From Bacteroidales bacterium (GTDB lineage Bacteria; Bacteroidota; Bacteroidia; Bacteroidales; P3), in assembly GCA_017633985.1 (NCBI GenBank), contig JAGBOF010000007.1, positions 1 to 64,000 of the forward strand: DNA of 64,000 nucleotides, read 5' to 3'. Numbering within the stretch: position 1 is the first letter of the stretch; each line of letters starts with the position of its first letter. This document shows positions 43,482 to 53,119 of the stretch, piece by piece. Both the position numbers and the translations under genes were made by a program. The notes under the pieces are model-generated. The model ran no database searches. It worked only from the letters and a program-made list of their open reading frames with translations, and was not told the DNA's origin.

Positions 43482-43616
43482 GCCGCCTTAAGGCGTTTGT
43501 CTGCCGCCCCGTGGCGTATTATTTTCAAAAAAACAGTTTTTTTGACTCAAAAAAAGGGGTTTTTGGGGGTAAAAAAACTGTTTTTTTCGGATTAATACGC
43601 CACGGGGCGGCAGACA
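43482..43616. repeat. Long palindromic element, copy 3
   Basis: CTGCCGCCCCGTGGCGTATT (43501-43520) and its exact inverse complement (43594-43613) enclose three A-run/T-run palindromes (AAAAAAACAGTTTTTTT, AAAAAAAGGGGTTTTTG, AAAAAAACTGTTTTTTT). A GCCGCCTTAAGGCG sequence precedes it. This is the best-preserved of the three copies. It lies between the lipoprotein promoter and the end of the YfcC-like gene; the rest of the 43369-43655 gap holds no gene. Confidence 0.88.
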
Positions 43617-43655
43617 ATAAGGTTGAAGGCAGAATTTTTATGCAAAAAGGCTGCT

Positions 43656-45104
43656 TTAAAAATCGGTAAGATTCATAAAAAGCGTCGGTAACAACAAAAT
43701 CCACCCCAATATTATCATAATAAGAATGAACTTCCAAACAAATTTAACCCATTTGGTGTACGGTATCTTGGCTACTCCCAAAACCGCAATGAGTACTCCC
43801 GATGTCGGGGTGATTAGATTGGTGAATCCGTCGCCTATGTGAAATGCCGTAACAGTGCTTTGCAATGACAATCCTACGATAGAGGAAATTTCCCTGAACA
43901 TAGGCATCAGCATTGCGGCTTTTGCCGTTCCCGAAGTGATGACCGCATTTAACAATGTCTGGAAACCGTACATTATTGTCAATGCGCCCGTCTTTCCAGT
44001 ACCCGATACGCAGGACGAAACGGCATAAAGAACGGTGTCGATAATCTTTCCGTCTTCCAAAATAACGATAATACCGCCCGCCAATCCGACAACCAACGCC
44101 GCAGACAATATGTCTTTGCAACCGTTTATAAACATCACCGCTATTTCACTCGGTGTCTTGCGGGCAACAAAGCCTGTAACTACTGCCATTGTGAAGAACA
44201 ATGCCGCTATTTGGGTAAATCCCCAGTCAAAAACGGTGACTCCGATAATCAAAGTGATGATTACAACCGCCAAGACTGCCAAACTTATAAGTGCAATGCG
44301 TTTTTCGGTTTGGTTTTGTGCTGCATTGTCATTTTCCGATGCGGCATCGCTTTGCTGTTGTTTCCTCCAATAGCCGTCAATTGTGTACATAACGGATTTT
44401 TGAGGATTCTTTTTAATTTTATTTGCATACGAAAGCACGAAAACAATCCCTGCGGCAGTCATCACAAGCCATATAAAAAATCTGTATTCTATGCCCGAGA
44501 ACATTTTCAGTCCCGCTATGTCCTGGGCTATGCCTAACGTAAAAGGATTGAGCATACAGCCTGCAAAGCCGAGCCCCGCCGCCAAAAAACACATGCATAT
44601 TCCCGTTATACTGTCGTAACCCATACTTATAGCAAGCGGTACGAATACAGCGGCAAAAGCTATGGTTTCCTCACTCATGCCGAATACTGCCCCGAAAAGC
44701 GAAAACAGTATCATGATAAGCGATATGATCAAATTATTTACGCCGATTTTCTTCAGTAAAGGGACTTTTTCCAGAGATTTACTCTTGTTTAAAAATAATT
44801 TTACGCCTGTATTGATTGCGTTTGTTTCGTTCAGTATCCAGAATGCGCCGCCTAAAATCAATATAAAGGCAATAATGGCTGGTGTTTTCTGAAACCCTTT
44901 AAAGAATGCGGAAAAAATCTGCCATGTTTGGGGAGAACTTTCGACTCTGTGGTATGTTCCGGGAACTATTTGGCTGATTATTCTTCCCGAAGACGTAGGT
45001 TGGTCGCTGCGGATAAACTCACCCGAGGGAACAAACCACGTCATTACGGCGGCAATCAGTATCAATATAAATATGATTACGTAGGTATGCGGTATTTTTT
45101 TCAT
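43656..45104 (-). CDS. YfcC-like membrane carrier
   Basis: 482 residues with 11-13 hydrophobic segments. It belongs to the YfcC/anaerobic C4-dicarboxylate carrier-like group: start MKKIPHTYVIIFILILIAAVMTWFVPSGEF and conserved GMSEETIAFAAVFVPLA, MLNPFTLGIAQDIAG and ITPTSGVLIAVLGVAKIPY. The substrate is unknown (dicarboxylates or amino acids have been proposed for relatives). It starts 3 bases after kdsD, so the two are cotranscribed. Confidence 0.83.
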   Translation of the reverse strand: MKKIPHTYVIIFILILIAAVMTWFVPSGEFIRSDQPTSSGRIISQIVPGTYHRVESSPQTWQIFSAFFKGFQKTPAIIAFILILGGAFWILNETNAINTGVKLFLNKSKSLEKVPLLKKIGVNNLIISLIMILFSLFGAVFGMSEETIAFAAVFVPLAISMGYDSITGICMCFLAAGLGFAGCMLNPFTLGIAQDIAGLKMFSGIEYRFFIWLVMTAAGIVFVLSYANKIKKNPQKSVMYTIDGYWRKQQQSDAASENDNAAQNQTEKRIALISLAVLAVVIITLIIGVTVFDWGFTQIAALFFTMAVVTGFVARKTPSEIAVMFINGCKDILSAALVVGLAGGIIVILEDGKIIDTVLYAVSSCVSGTGKTGALTIMYGFQTLLNAVITSGTAKAAMLMPMFREISSIVGLSLQSTVTAFHIGDGFTNLITPTSGVLIAVLGVAKIPYTKWVKFVWKFILIMIILGWILLLPTLFMNLTDF

Positions 45105-45107
45105 ACT

Positions 45108-46079
45108 TTATATAATCCCCTGCTGTAACAAATCGTGGATATGTATAACGCCTAAATAATTATTGTCACTGTCCGTAACCAAAAGCTGCGTTATTTGATT
45201 ATTACGCATAATCTCCAATGCTTTTACGGCAAATTCATTCTCGTTTATGGTTTTCGGATTCAATGTTGCGATGTCTTTGGCCTGCATTTGCAGAATACCG
45301 TCGGTTTTTTTGCCTAAAAGACGCCTTAAATCGCCGTCGGTGATAATTCCCGCAACTTTTGTTTTGTCCACAACGGCTGCGCAACCCAAGCGTTTGGAAG
45401 ATATTTCAAGTAAAATCTCGCTTAAAGGCGTTGATGCGTCCACCCAAGGTTTTTCATTATCCTTATAAAGATCTCTAACCTTCAAGTATAATCTTTTTCC
45501 CAACGAACCACCGGGATGGTATTTAGCAAAATCATCGGAAGTAAACCCTCTTTTGTGCAATAACGCCATTGCCAAAGCATCGCCTACCACTAACTGTGCC
45601 GTAGTGGAGCATGTAGGTGCCAGATTATTGGGGTCAGCTTCCTTATCAACGTATGCCGACAAAACATAATCGGAGTTTTTGGCAAGCATTGAGTTGTTAT
45701 CACCCGTTATTGCGATCAATTTGTTACCCATTGCTTTGATCAGCGGAACCAGAATCTTAATCTCGGGCGTATTTCCGCTCTTGGATATACATATAACTAT
45801 ATCGTCTTTTTGTATCATGCCCAAATCGCCGTGTATTGCTTCGGCTGCATGCATAAACAACGCAGGTGTGCCCGTGGAATTAAGGGTTGCCACAATCTTC
45901 TGCCCTATCAAGGCACTTTTTCCTATACCCGTTATAATCACCCTGCCTTTTGAGGTGAATATGTCCTCTACGGCATCAATAAAACCGCCGTCTACGCTGT
46001 CAATAAGTCCTTGTATTGCTTTGGATTCTTGCAAAATCGTACTTATTATGATATTTTTTATGGCATTTTCTTCGCCCAT
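45108..46079 (-). CDS. kdsD: D-arabinose-5-phosphate isomerase
   Basis: The first step of Kdo synthesis for lipopolysaccharide. 323 residues from the ATG at 46079 (MGEENAIKN). The SIS domain has GIGKSALIGQKIVATLNSTG, EAIHGDLG and ISKSGNTPEI, followed by two CBS domains (ILLEISSKRLGCAAVVD, IMRNNQITQLLVTDSD). The frame is open to 46121, but TAATTTTG on the minus strand (plus 46119-46126) marks the promoter, so the inner start is right. It is divergent from recQ. Confidence 0.92.
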   Translation of the reverse strand: MGEENAIKNIIISTILQESKAIQGLIDSVDGGFIDAVEDIFTSKGRVIITGIGKSALIGQKIVATLNSTGTPALFMHAAEAIHGDLGMIQKDDIVICISKSGNTPEIKILVPLIKAMGNKLIAITGDNNSMLAKNSDYVLSAYVDKEADPNNLAPTCSTTAQLVVGDALAMALLHKRGFTSDDFAKYHPGGSLGKRLYLKVRDLYKDNEKPWVDASTPLSEILLEISSKRLGCAAVVDKTKVAGIITDGDLRRLLGKKTDGILQMQAKDIATLNPKTINENEFAVKALEIMRNNQITQLLVTDSDNNYLGVIHIHDLLQQGII

Positions 46080-46154
46080 ATCAAAAAAATTATTAATTTT
46101 GTTATTTGAATGACGCAGCAAAATTACAAATTATTTTGAATAAGAGGACTGAAA

Positions 46155-48383
46155 ATGGAAGAAGAAATGAAATGTGACAGGCAAATTGACCTGTATGCCG
46201 AACTCAAAAGAATCTTCGGATTCTCTTCATTTAAAGGATATCAGGAAAATGTAATCAGAGATATTCTGGCAGGCAAAAACGTCATGGTTATTATGCCTAC
46301 AGGCGGAGGTAAAAGCCTGTGTTATCAACTGCCCGCACTTATATCCGAAGGTTTAACAATTATAATATCCCCTCTTATTGCACTGATGAAGAATCAAGTT
46401 GATGCAATCAGGCAAATGTGCGGTCAACAGGAAATTGCACATTTTATGAATTCCTCTTTAAACAAACACGAACTCAACAAAGTCAAAGAAGATGTATCAA
46501 GCGGTAAAACCAAGATGCTGTACATGGCTCCCGAATCATTGATCAAGCAGGAAAATGTCGATTTCTTAAAAGATATAAAGTTAAGTTTTCTTGCAATAGA
46601 CGAAGCGCATTGTATAAGTGAATGGGGGCATGATTTCCGTCCTGAATACAGAAGAATAAGAGAGATAATCACCAACATAGGACAGGATATTCCCGTGGTT
46701 GCTTTAACGGCAACGGCAACATATAAGGTAAGGCAGGATATACTGAAGAACCTTGAAATAACCGATGCCCAACTCTACATTGCTTCATTCAACCGTCCTA
46801 ATCTTTATTATGAAGTGCGTCCTAAACCCGAAGATGAGAAACAATTGATAAAACAGATAATCGGATTTATAAACGACAACAAACACAAAAGCGGAATAAT
46901 CTATTGCATGGCAAGAAAGAAGGTTGAAGACGTTGCGCAGATTCTTTCAATTAACGGCATTAAAGCCCTGCCTTATCATGCAGGGTTGGATTCAACCAGC
47001 AGGGCTGCAACACAAGACAAGTTTCTGATGGAAGATATTGACGTCATTGTTGCCACGATTGCTTTCGGAATGGGGATTGACAAACCCGATGTTCGCTACG
47101 TTATTCACTATGATATGCCGAAAAGTTTGGAAGGATATTATCAGGAGACGGGACGTGCAGGCAGAGACGGCGGCGAAGGCAAATGCATCGCTTTTTATTC
47201 GGAAAGGGATATTGCAAAATTAGAACGGTTCTTGGTAGACAAAACTTTTGCAGAACGTGAAGTTGCATTGCAACTTATGGAAGCAACAACATCGTATGCG
47301 GAAAGTGCCGTATGCAGACGTACAACGCTTTTGAAATATTTTGACGAAGATTACACCGAACCTTCATGCGGAAACTGTGATAACTGCGTCCATCCTAAAG
47401 AGAAAACCGAATCATCGGAAGACATTATCGCCGTATTGGATCTTATCGAACAGACAAACCAAATGTTCAAAGCCGATCATCTGATAAATATTCTTATAGG
47501 AAACAAAACTACGGAGGTTAAAAATTGCAGGCACAACAAACTTGAACTGTTCGGATTCGGACAAAACAAAACAAAAGGTCATTGGAAAGCCGTAGTACGC
47601 CAATGTATTTTGGAAGGATTCATAAAAAAAGACATAGAATCATACGGACTTCTGAAATTGTTACCGGAAGCGGATAAATACAGACAACATCCTTATGAGA
47701 TATTGGTTCCTGAAGACCACGATTATAACAATCCTGACAGTTTTGCTGATATAGAATCCTTTGCCATAGGATCTAACGACAAAGGAGGCGACGAAGTATT
47801 GTTCCATGTATTGAAAGATTTGAGAAAACAAATAGCTTCCAGGGAGAAACTGTCGCCTAATATCATATTTGAGGAGCGTTCATTGGCTGATATGACCATC
47901 CAATATCCTACAACGCTTGAAAAGATGTCAAAAATAATAGGTGTGGGCGAAGCAAAAGCCAAACGTTACGGACAGGAATTCTGCGATGTGATTCAGAAAT
48001 ACGTAACCGACAACGAAATAGTACCGCCTGAACAACTTATTGTCAAGAGTAAAGAAAATAACATAACGGGATTGAAGACCTATATCATTAAAAGCATTGA
48101 TAAGAAGTTGGATTTTGCCGATATTGCCAAAGGAAAAAATCTGGAAATGGACGAATTGCTGGACTCAATAGAACGTATAGTTTCTTTCGGCAACAAATTA
48201 GATATATCCTATTATGTGGAAGAAGTCGTTGAACCCGATCATCAAGAAGAAATAATGGAATGTTTCAAAGAAATGGAGACGGATGACGTGCAAACGGTAT
48301 TGGAAGAATTGGGCGAAGACGAATATACGGAAGAAGAAGTAAGGTTAATGCGTATTTTGTTTATAAGTAAATACGGACAATAA
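46155..48383 (+). CDS. recQ: ATP-dependent DNA helicase RecQ
   Basis: 742 residues. A superfamily 2 helicase core with Walker A MPTGGGKSLCYQLPAL and the DEAH box (AIDEAHCISEWGHDFRPEY), motif VI QETGRAGRDG, then the RQC zinc-binding part with CRRTTLLKYFDED and CGNCDNCVHP. It ends in an HRDC domain (LRKQIASREKLSPNIIF ... GVGEAKAKRYG). Acts in recombination and replication-fork repair. First gene of a plus-strand series running to purM, though gaps of 65 and 81 bases suggest internal promoters. Confidence 0.96.
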   Translation: MEEEMKCDRQIDLYAELKRIFGFSSFKGYQENVIRDILAGKNVMVIMPTGGGKSLCYQLPALISEGLTIIISPLIALMKNQVDAIRQMCGQQEIAHFMNSSLNKHELNKVKEDVSSGKTKMLYMAPESLIKQENVDFLKDIKLSFLAIDEAHCISEWGHDFRPEYRRIREIITNIGQDIPVVALTATATYKVRQDILKNLEITDAQLYIASFNRPNLYYEVRPKPEDEKQLIKQIIGFINDNKHKSGIIYCMARKKVEDVAQILSINGIKALPYHAGLDSTSRAATQDKFLMEDIDVIVATIAFGMGIDKPDVRYVIHYDMPKSLEGYYQETGRAGRDGGEGKCIAFYSERDIAKLERFLVDKTFAEREVALQLMEATTSYAESAVCRRTTLLKYFDEDYTEPSCGNCDNCVHPKEKTESSEDIIAVLDLIEQTNQMFKADHLINILIGNKTTEVKNCRHNKLELFGFGQNKTKGHWKAVVRQCILEGFIKKDIESYGLLKLLPEADKYRQHPYEILVPEDHDYNNPDSFADIESFAIGSNDKGGDEVLFHVLKDLRKQIASREKLSPNIIFEERSLADMTIQYPTTLEKMSKIIGVGEAKAKRYGQEFCDVIQKYVTDNEIVPPEQLIVKSKENNITGLKTYIIKSIDKKLDFADIAKGKNLEMDELLDSIERIVSFGNKLDISYYVEEVVEPDHQEEIMECFKEMETDDVQTVLEELGEDEYTEEEVRLMRILFISKYGQ

Positions 48384-48447
48384 GCATATTGTTACATTCA
48401 AACCCTTTAAAATATTTTCGGAATAACAAATAAAAACAATAATTATC

Positions 48448-49449
48448 ATGAATGCAAAACAGTTTCTTCTTACCGCCGCACTGATACTTTGTTCAGGTTG
48501 TTTATATGCACAGGAACAATTTGACAACAGCGGTTTTGAGCAATGGAACAATAAAGAGAGTTTACCTGTTGGTTGGTATACGTTATCATATCAACTGCCT
48601 GTTTTCGGCAACATATATTTTTGCGATATAAAACGCAGTACCGATGCCGCTGAAGGGCAATATTGCGCTGAAATATCGCCTGAACGTTTGGATAAAAACA
48701 TTGCTTCAACTATCAGCACGCTTACAGGTATGACGGGATTGGACGAATTTTATATCCCTGCATTGCTTACAAACGCCAAAGTCAATTTATCACAGAAAAG
48801 TCTGTCCCTTTTGCCTGATTTGATGACTGCCTTAAACGGCAATACGGATAATATATATGAACTTTCCAATACTTTGCTGTCTTTTTTATCGGACGGAAAA
48901 AAGATTTCTTCGGAAAAGGGTGCAATAAAATCGGTAAGCGGCTATTATAAATTCAATTCAGTAAATGCGGAAGAAGGCTTTGTAATCGCAGCACTTCTTG
49001 TAAACAATTCCGGCGGACAACGCAGCGTTGCTGGAGGGGGAATGATGGCAGCACAGGAATCTACTGATGATTTTGTTTATTTCAATATACCTGTAGTGTA
49101 TGCTGATGTTGCCGACGAAATAATTTTCATTGCCGTAACATCGGTTTTCGACTCCGCAGCCACACAAGTTGGGTCTTTAAAGATTGATGATATTTCGATA
49201 AATTACCAAAATACAGGTATTGATGATGTAACAAACAATACAGACTTTGCAGTTTATCCCAATCCTGCGGCAAATAAGACTTTCAAAATAAACGTTGCCT
49301 ATCCGCAAACAGTGAGAATTTACAATATGTCGGGCGTTTTAATAAAAGAAATTCCCTATTGCACAAAAGACACTCCCGTTTATTTAAATGAAAAAGGTGT
49401 CTACCTCATCAAAACTGACTGTTTATCGGAAAAAATAACGGTAAAATAA
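48448..49449 (+). CDS. T9SS-secreted protein, unknown function
   Basis: 333 residues with a signal peptide (MNAKQFLLTAALILCSGCLYAQ). The N-terminal region (FDNSGFEQWNNKESLPVGWYTL) resembles carbohydrate-binding or PCMD-like domains of Bacteroidota surface proteins. The last about 80 residues (FAVYPNPAANKTFKI ... TVRIYNMSGVLIKEI ... GVYLIKTDCLSEKITVK) are a type A sorting domain. It ends 5 bases before lptE. Confidence 0.78.
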   Translation: MNAKQFLLTAALILCSGCLYAQEQFDNSGFEQWNNKESLPVGWYTLSYQLPVFGNIYFCDIKRSTDAAEGQYCAEISPERLDKNIASTISTLTGMTGLDEFYIPALLTNAKVNLSQKSLSLLPDLMTALNGNTDNIYELSNTLLSFLSDGKKISSEKGAIKSVSGYYKFNSVNAEEGFVIAALLVNNSGGQRSVAGGGMMAAQESTDDFVYFNIPVVYADVADEIIFIAVTSVFDSAATQVGSLKIDDISINYQNTGIDDVTNNTDFAVYPNPAANKTFKINVAYPQTVRIYNMSGVLIKEIPYCTKDTPVYLNEKGVYLIKTDCLSEKITVK

Positions 49450-49454
49450 CAATC

Positions 49455-50060
49455 ATGAAACACCTTGAAAATTCAACACGCTGCAAGGCGAAAATAATCT
49501 GCGACGTCAGTAAAATAATCTGCGATGTCAGTAAAATAAAACGGCGTTTTATTTCGGCAACAAGGCTTGTTGTTATTACTACCTGTATATCAACACTTTT
49601 CTTTTCATGCCAGGGAGGCTATTCTTTTACGGGTGCATCCGTCAATGCGGAGACCAAAACTTTCCGTGTGGAGAACTTCGTAAACAGGGCAAGTATCGTG
49701 CAGCCCATATTGTCTTCCGAACTGACTTATGCATTGATTAACAAAATCCGTTCGGGTACCAACCTTATTGAAACAGAGGATGAAGCCGATGCCGTATTCA
49801 CAGGAACCATCACTTCTTACAATGTAACCCCTACCGCTATATCTTCCAACGATCAGGCATCAAAAAACCGACTTAGCATAACAGTTAAAATCAAATATAC
49901 CAACAGAACCGACAGTAAAAGTAGTTTTGAACAAAATTTTACGCGTTATAAGGATTATGATGCATCGCTTTCGTTGTCTTCGGTCGAAGAAGCATTGATT
50001 AAAGAAATAAACGAAGAACTTGTAGACGATATTTTTACAAAAGCATTCGTCAATTGGTGA
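49455..50060 (+). CDS. lptE: LptE-like LPS-assembly lipoprotein with a repeat-derived N-terminus
   Basis: 201 residues. The mature part (CQGGYSFTGASVNAETKTFRV ... ELTYALINKI ... LVDDIFTKAFVNW) matches the Bacteroidota LptE-like family that partners the LptD translocon. A signal segment with lipobox (CISTLFFSC) is near residues 40-53. Ahead of it, residues 9-36 are encoded by a four-unit 21-bp array and read IICDVSK-IICDVSK-IKRRFIS. No other Met or usual start codon lies between the array and the signal segment, so the array is apparently translated as an N-terminal extension. Confidence 0.82.
   Translation: MKHLENSTRCKAKIICDVSKIICDVSKIKRRFISATRLVVITTCISTLFFSCQGGYSFTGASVNAETKTFRVENFVNRASIVQPILSSELTYALINKIRSGTNLIETEDEADAVFTGTITSYNVTPTAISSNDQASKNRLSITVKIKYTNRTDSKSSFEQNFTRYKDYDASLSLSSVEEALIKEINEELVDDIFTKAFVNW
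49479..49562. repeat. 21-bp phased repeat array translated in lptE, 4 units
   Basis: Cores begin at 49479 (CGCTG), 49500 (TGCGAC), 49521 (TGCGAT) and 49542 (CGGCG), 21 bp apart. The two middle units are nearly identical to those of the array at 25244. The frame used by lptE contains no stop in any unit. Confidence 0.9.
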
Positions 50061-50141
50061 TGCGGAATAGGTAACGGATAATTTGCAATAAACACTTGGC
50101 TATTATAATTAATGATTAGAGCACAAAGAAATTAAACAACA

Positions 50142-53102
50142 ATGGATAAAAGATACACAAAAATAGTAAATATCATCGGGTGGATAGTTTTTCTTCTGTC
50201 TACGCTTTTGTATATATTTACTATGTATCCTACGGTTGCGTTTTGGGACAGCGGCGAATTCATAATGTCTTCGCATAATCTGTCGGTAGGACATCAACCG
50301 GGTGCTCCGTTGTACCAACTTATTGCATCGCTTGTTTCTTCCCTGTCTTTGGGGAACGTAAAACTCGTTGCACCGATTGTAAACTCCCTTTCGGCAATAG
50401 CATCTGGCTTAAGCATAATGCTTTTGTACCATTTATTTTTATATTTGTTTAATAAATATTCTCCCAAACCGATAGGAAACACGGCAGCTGCGGTAATGTC
50501 TTCCTTAACCTTTGCTTTCACGGACTCTTTCTGGACACAGGCTGCCGAAGCCGAAGTTTACTCCCTTTCTTTTTTGTTTACTACCCTGTGTCTACATATA
50601 ATAATCCAATGGGAAGAGAAACCGAAAGAAAAATATTTGGTTTTGTTGTCTTTGTTTTTGGGTATGTCCTACGGAGTGCATCCTTTAACGCTGTTAATCA
50701 TTCCTGCGATAGTATTTATTATATGGTTCCATTACCGGAAGATAACGGTTAAAGGAATTATCTACTCAATATTGATTTCAATCTGTACATTATTTATATT
50801 CGTCAATGCTTTTGATTGGACGGTGCAACTGTTCGGTATCTCGGTTTGGGGAACCGTTGCGGTGATTTTGTTGTTAAGCGGCGGTTTGTTGTATTTGTCT
50901 TACCGCAAACGGCTGGCTTTGTTGAACAGTATAGTATTCTGTTTCTTGTTTTTCTTTATCGGTTGCTCCGTTTACGCAGTAGTTGCCATCAGAAGCCATC
51001 AGCCTTTGCCTATGAACGAATATGCTGCCGACAACAGCAAAAGTATGCATGATTATGTAACACGTCAGTCATATATTCACTCACCTTTGCTTTACGGAGC
51101 GTATTATACGGCACTGCCTGCGGAGGATTTTAAAATTGACAGGGATAAAATAGAACCTGTTTTTAATAAAAAGTTTTATACTGTGTTTCCCCGCATGTGG
51201 AATTACACATCCGCAGCATACGAAGACGGTTATGCTTCGTGGGTGGGGCAACCTAAAAAAACTGTATTGATAAACGGCGAAGAAAGAATGAAACCTTCGT
51301 TTTGGCAGAATCTGCAATTTTTCGCCCGATACCAATTCGGTTATATGTATTGGCGGTATCTGATGTGGAATTTCTCCGGCCGTACGAATGATTTGCAAGG
51401 TTACGGTGACATTACGGGCGGTCAATGGCAGACGGGATGGTTTTATACGGACAAGCTGCTTAACGTTGATGAGGGAAGAACTCCGCAAACCATTACCAAC
51501 AAAGCAAACAACCGTTATTTTGCAATTCCTTTGATTCTTTGCTTAATAGGAGTCTTCTATCACATAATCAAAGACAGTAAACGGTTTCTTTTTGTCGGTA
51601 CAATATTTATTATGTACAGTGTTGCAATAGTCGTATACACCAATGTGGCAGCTTACGAACCCAGAGAAAGGGATTATGTCTTTCTGCCTTCATTCATGGC
51701 GGTAAGTATATGGATAGGAATAGGAATGTTGGGTATCTCGCAGATAATTGCAAACATCATCAGGGTTAAACACCCGCGTTATATTTTGCCTGTATTCCTT
51801 ATCGTTCCCGTATGGATGTTTATCCAAAACATCAACGACCACAACCACCGCCATAATTACACTGCGCGCAACTTTGCAATATCCATGCTTAACTCCTGCG
51901 ACAAAGATGCGATATTGTTCGTGGACGGCGACAATGATACTTATCCGCTTTGGTATGCCCAATATGTAGAGAAAATAAGAACGGATGTCCGTGTAATAAA
52001 CCGACAGATGCTTAACAACGGTTATTATATCGATCTGTTAAAATCACCTATGTATGACAACAAACCGCTTAATCTGACGTTCACTTCGCCTGATTATAAA
52101 ACGGGTGTGATGGATGAAGTGCAGTTATTGCCTAATTTTGATACAATCTCTTTGTCTAATGCAGTGCAGTTGGTAAAAGATGACAAAACGCCAGATATGA
52201 AACTCGGCAATCATTTAAAAAACCTTAATTATAACAAATTCCGTACAACCATTGACGGAAAAGATATTGTATTTACAATAAACGACGGTGTGATCAGCAA
52301 AAGCGACATGATCATCATGGATATTATTTCCTCCAACAAAGAAAGACCGGTTTATTTTTCTTCATATTCAAACACCGACTTTCTGTCTCTGGACGATTAT
52401 CTGTCATTGGAAGGTTTTGCTTACAGACTTACAAACAAGGTTACTTCACAAAACCAGTTTGATAATATAAACGCAAAGAAAATGTATACAAATATAATGC
52501 ACGGCTTCGAATTCTACAATTTCAAGAACAATATTTATTTCAATGAAACCGAAAGAAACATTATTTCCTTGTATACGGAAAATGCAGGAATGCTGGCTTA
52601 CAAACTTATTCAGTCAGAAGAATATGATAAAGCCCTTGCTTTGATTAACAAAATTACAAATGATATCCCTTACAGTATACATTCCTATCCTTTGACGCTT
52701 GCAGACTTTGCCGTTATGCAATATATACTCGGCAATAAGCGACAATCGCAGGATATGATGCAAAAAAGCCTTAAAAACTTCAAGACTTATATTGACCGAT
52801 ACAACATCGGCACGATACGTTTTCAGGCACAGAACCGTTTGGAGGCTGCAAAACAAATTGCGTTCTATCTTAATCTTTGTATTATGTGTGAAAATTGGGG
52901 TCTTGAGGATTTGCGTATCGATATATCCGAAGTATTTTTCTCCCTTATCCGCCCTTACCTCGAAATTTCTTACCGCCAAAAAAAGATTATGCTGCTTGAA
53001 GAGGATTGGTACGCAGATGAAATTGACAGATTGAATGATTTGATTAACCAAATAAAAGATTTCGCTTCGCATTACGAAGAAGAAATTCCTGAATACGAAT
53101 AA
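50142..53102 (+). CDS. DUF2723 membrane protein, GT-C glycosyltransferase-like
   Basis: 986 residues. An N-terminal multi-pass membrane region of a dozen or so segments opens with TMYPTVAFWDSGEFIMSSHNLSVGHQPGAPLY, the acidic loop pattern of protein O-mannosyltransferase-like (GT-C) enzymes. A long periplasmic C-terminal part follows (from about 570; IDDLLKS..., tetratricopeptide-like helices near the end). Such proteins are universal in Bacteroidota and are thought to glycosylate exported proteins; that is inferred from the fold family. It is followed by purM after 17 bases. Confidence 0.85.
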   Translation: MDKRYTKIVNIIGWIVFLLSTLLYIFTMYPTVAFWDSGEFIMSSHNLSVGHQPGAPLYQLIASLVSSLSLGNVKLVAPIVNSLSAIASGLSIMLLYHLFLYLFNKYSPKPIGNTAAAVMSSLTFAFTDSFWTQAAEAEVYSLSFLFTTLCLHIIIQWEEKPKEKYLVLLSLFLGMSYGVHPLTLLIIPAIVFIIWFHYRKITVKGIIYSILISICTLFIFVNAFDWTVQLFGISVWGTVAVILLLSGGLLYLSYRKRLALLNSIVFCFLFFFIGCSVYAVVAIRSHQPLPMNEYAADNSKSMHDYVTRQSYIHSPLLYGAYYTALPAEDFKIDRDKIEPVFNKKFYTVFPRMWNYTSAAYEDGYASWVGQPKKTVLINGEERMKPSFWQNLQFFARYQFGYMYWRYLMWNFSGRTNDLQGYGDITGGQWQTGWFYTDKLLNVDEGRTPQTITNKANNRYFAIPLILCLIGVFYHIIKDSKRFLFVGTIFIMYSVAIVVYTNVAAYEPRERDYVFLPSFMAVSIWIGIGMLGISQIIANIIRVKHPRYILPVFLIVPVWMFIQNINDHNHRHNYTARNFAISMLNSCDKDAILFVDGDNDTYPLWYAQYVEKIRTDVRVINRQMLNNGYYIDLLKSPMYDNKPLNLTFTSPDYKTGVMDEVQLLPNFDTISLSNAVQLVKDDKTPDMKLGNHLKNLNYNKFRTTIDGKDIVFTINDGVISKSDMIIMDIISSNKERPVYFSSYSNTDFLSLDDYLSLEGFAYRLTNKVTSQNQFDNINAKKMYTNIMHGFEFYNFKNNIYFNETERNIISLYTENAGMLAYKLIQSEEYDKALALINKITNDIPYSIHSYPLTLADFAVMQYILGNKRQSQDMMQKSLKNFKTYIDRYNIGTIRFQAQNRLEAAKQIAFYLNLCIMCENWGLEDLRIDISEVFFSLIRPYLEISYRQKKIMLLEEDWYADEIDRLNDLINQIKDFASHYEEEIPEYE

Positions 53103-53119
53103 TAAAACAATAATATAAT

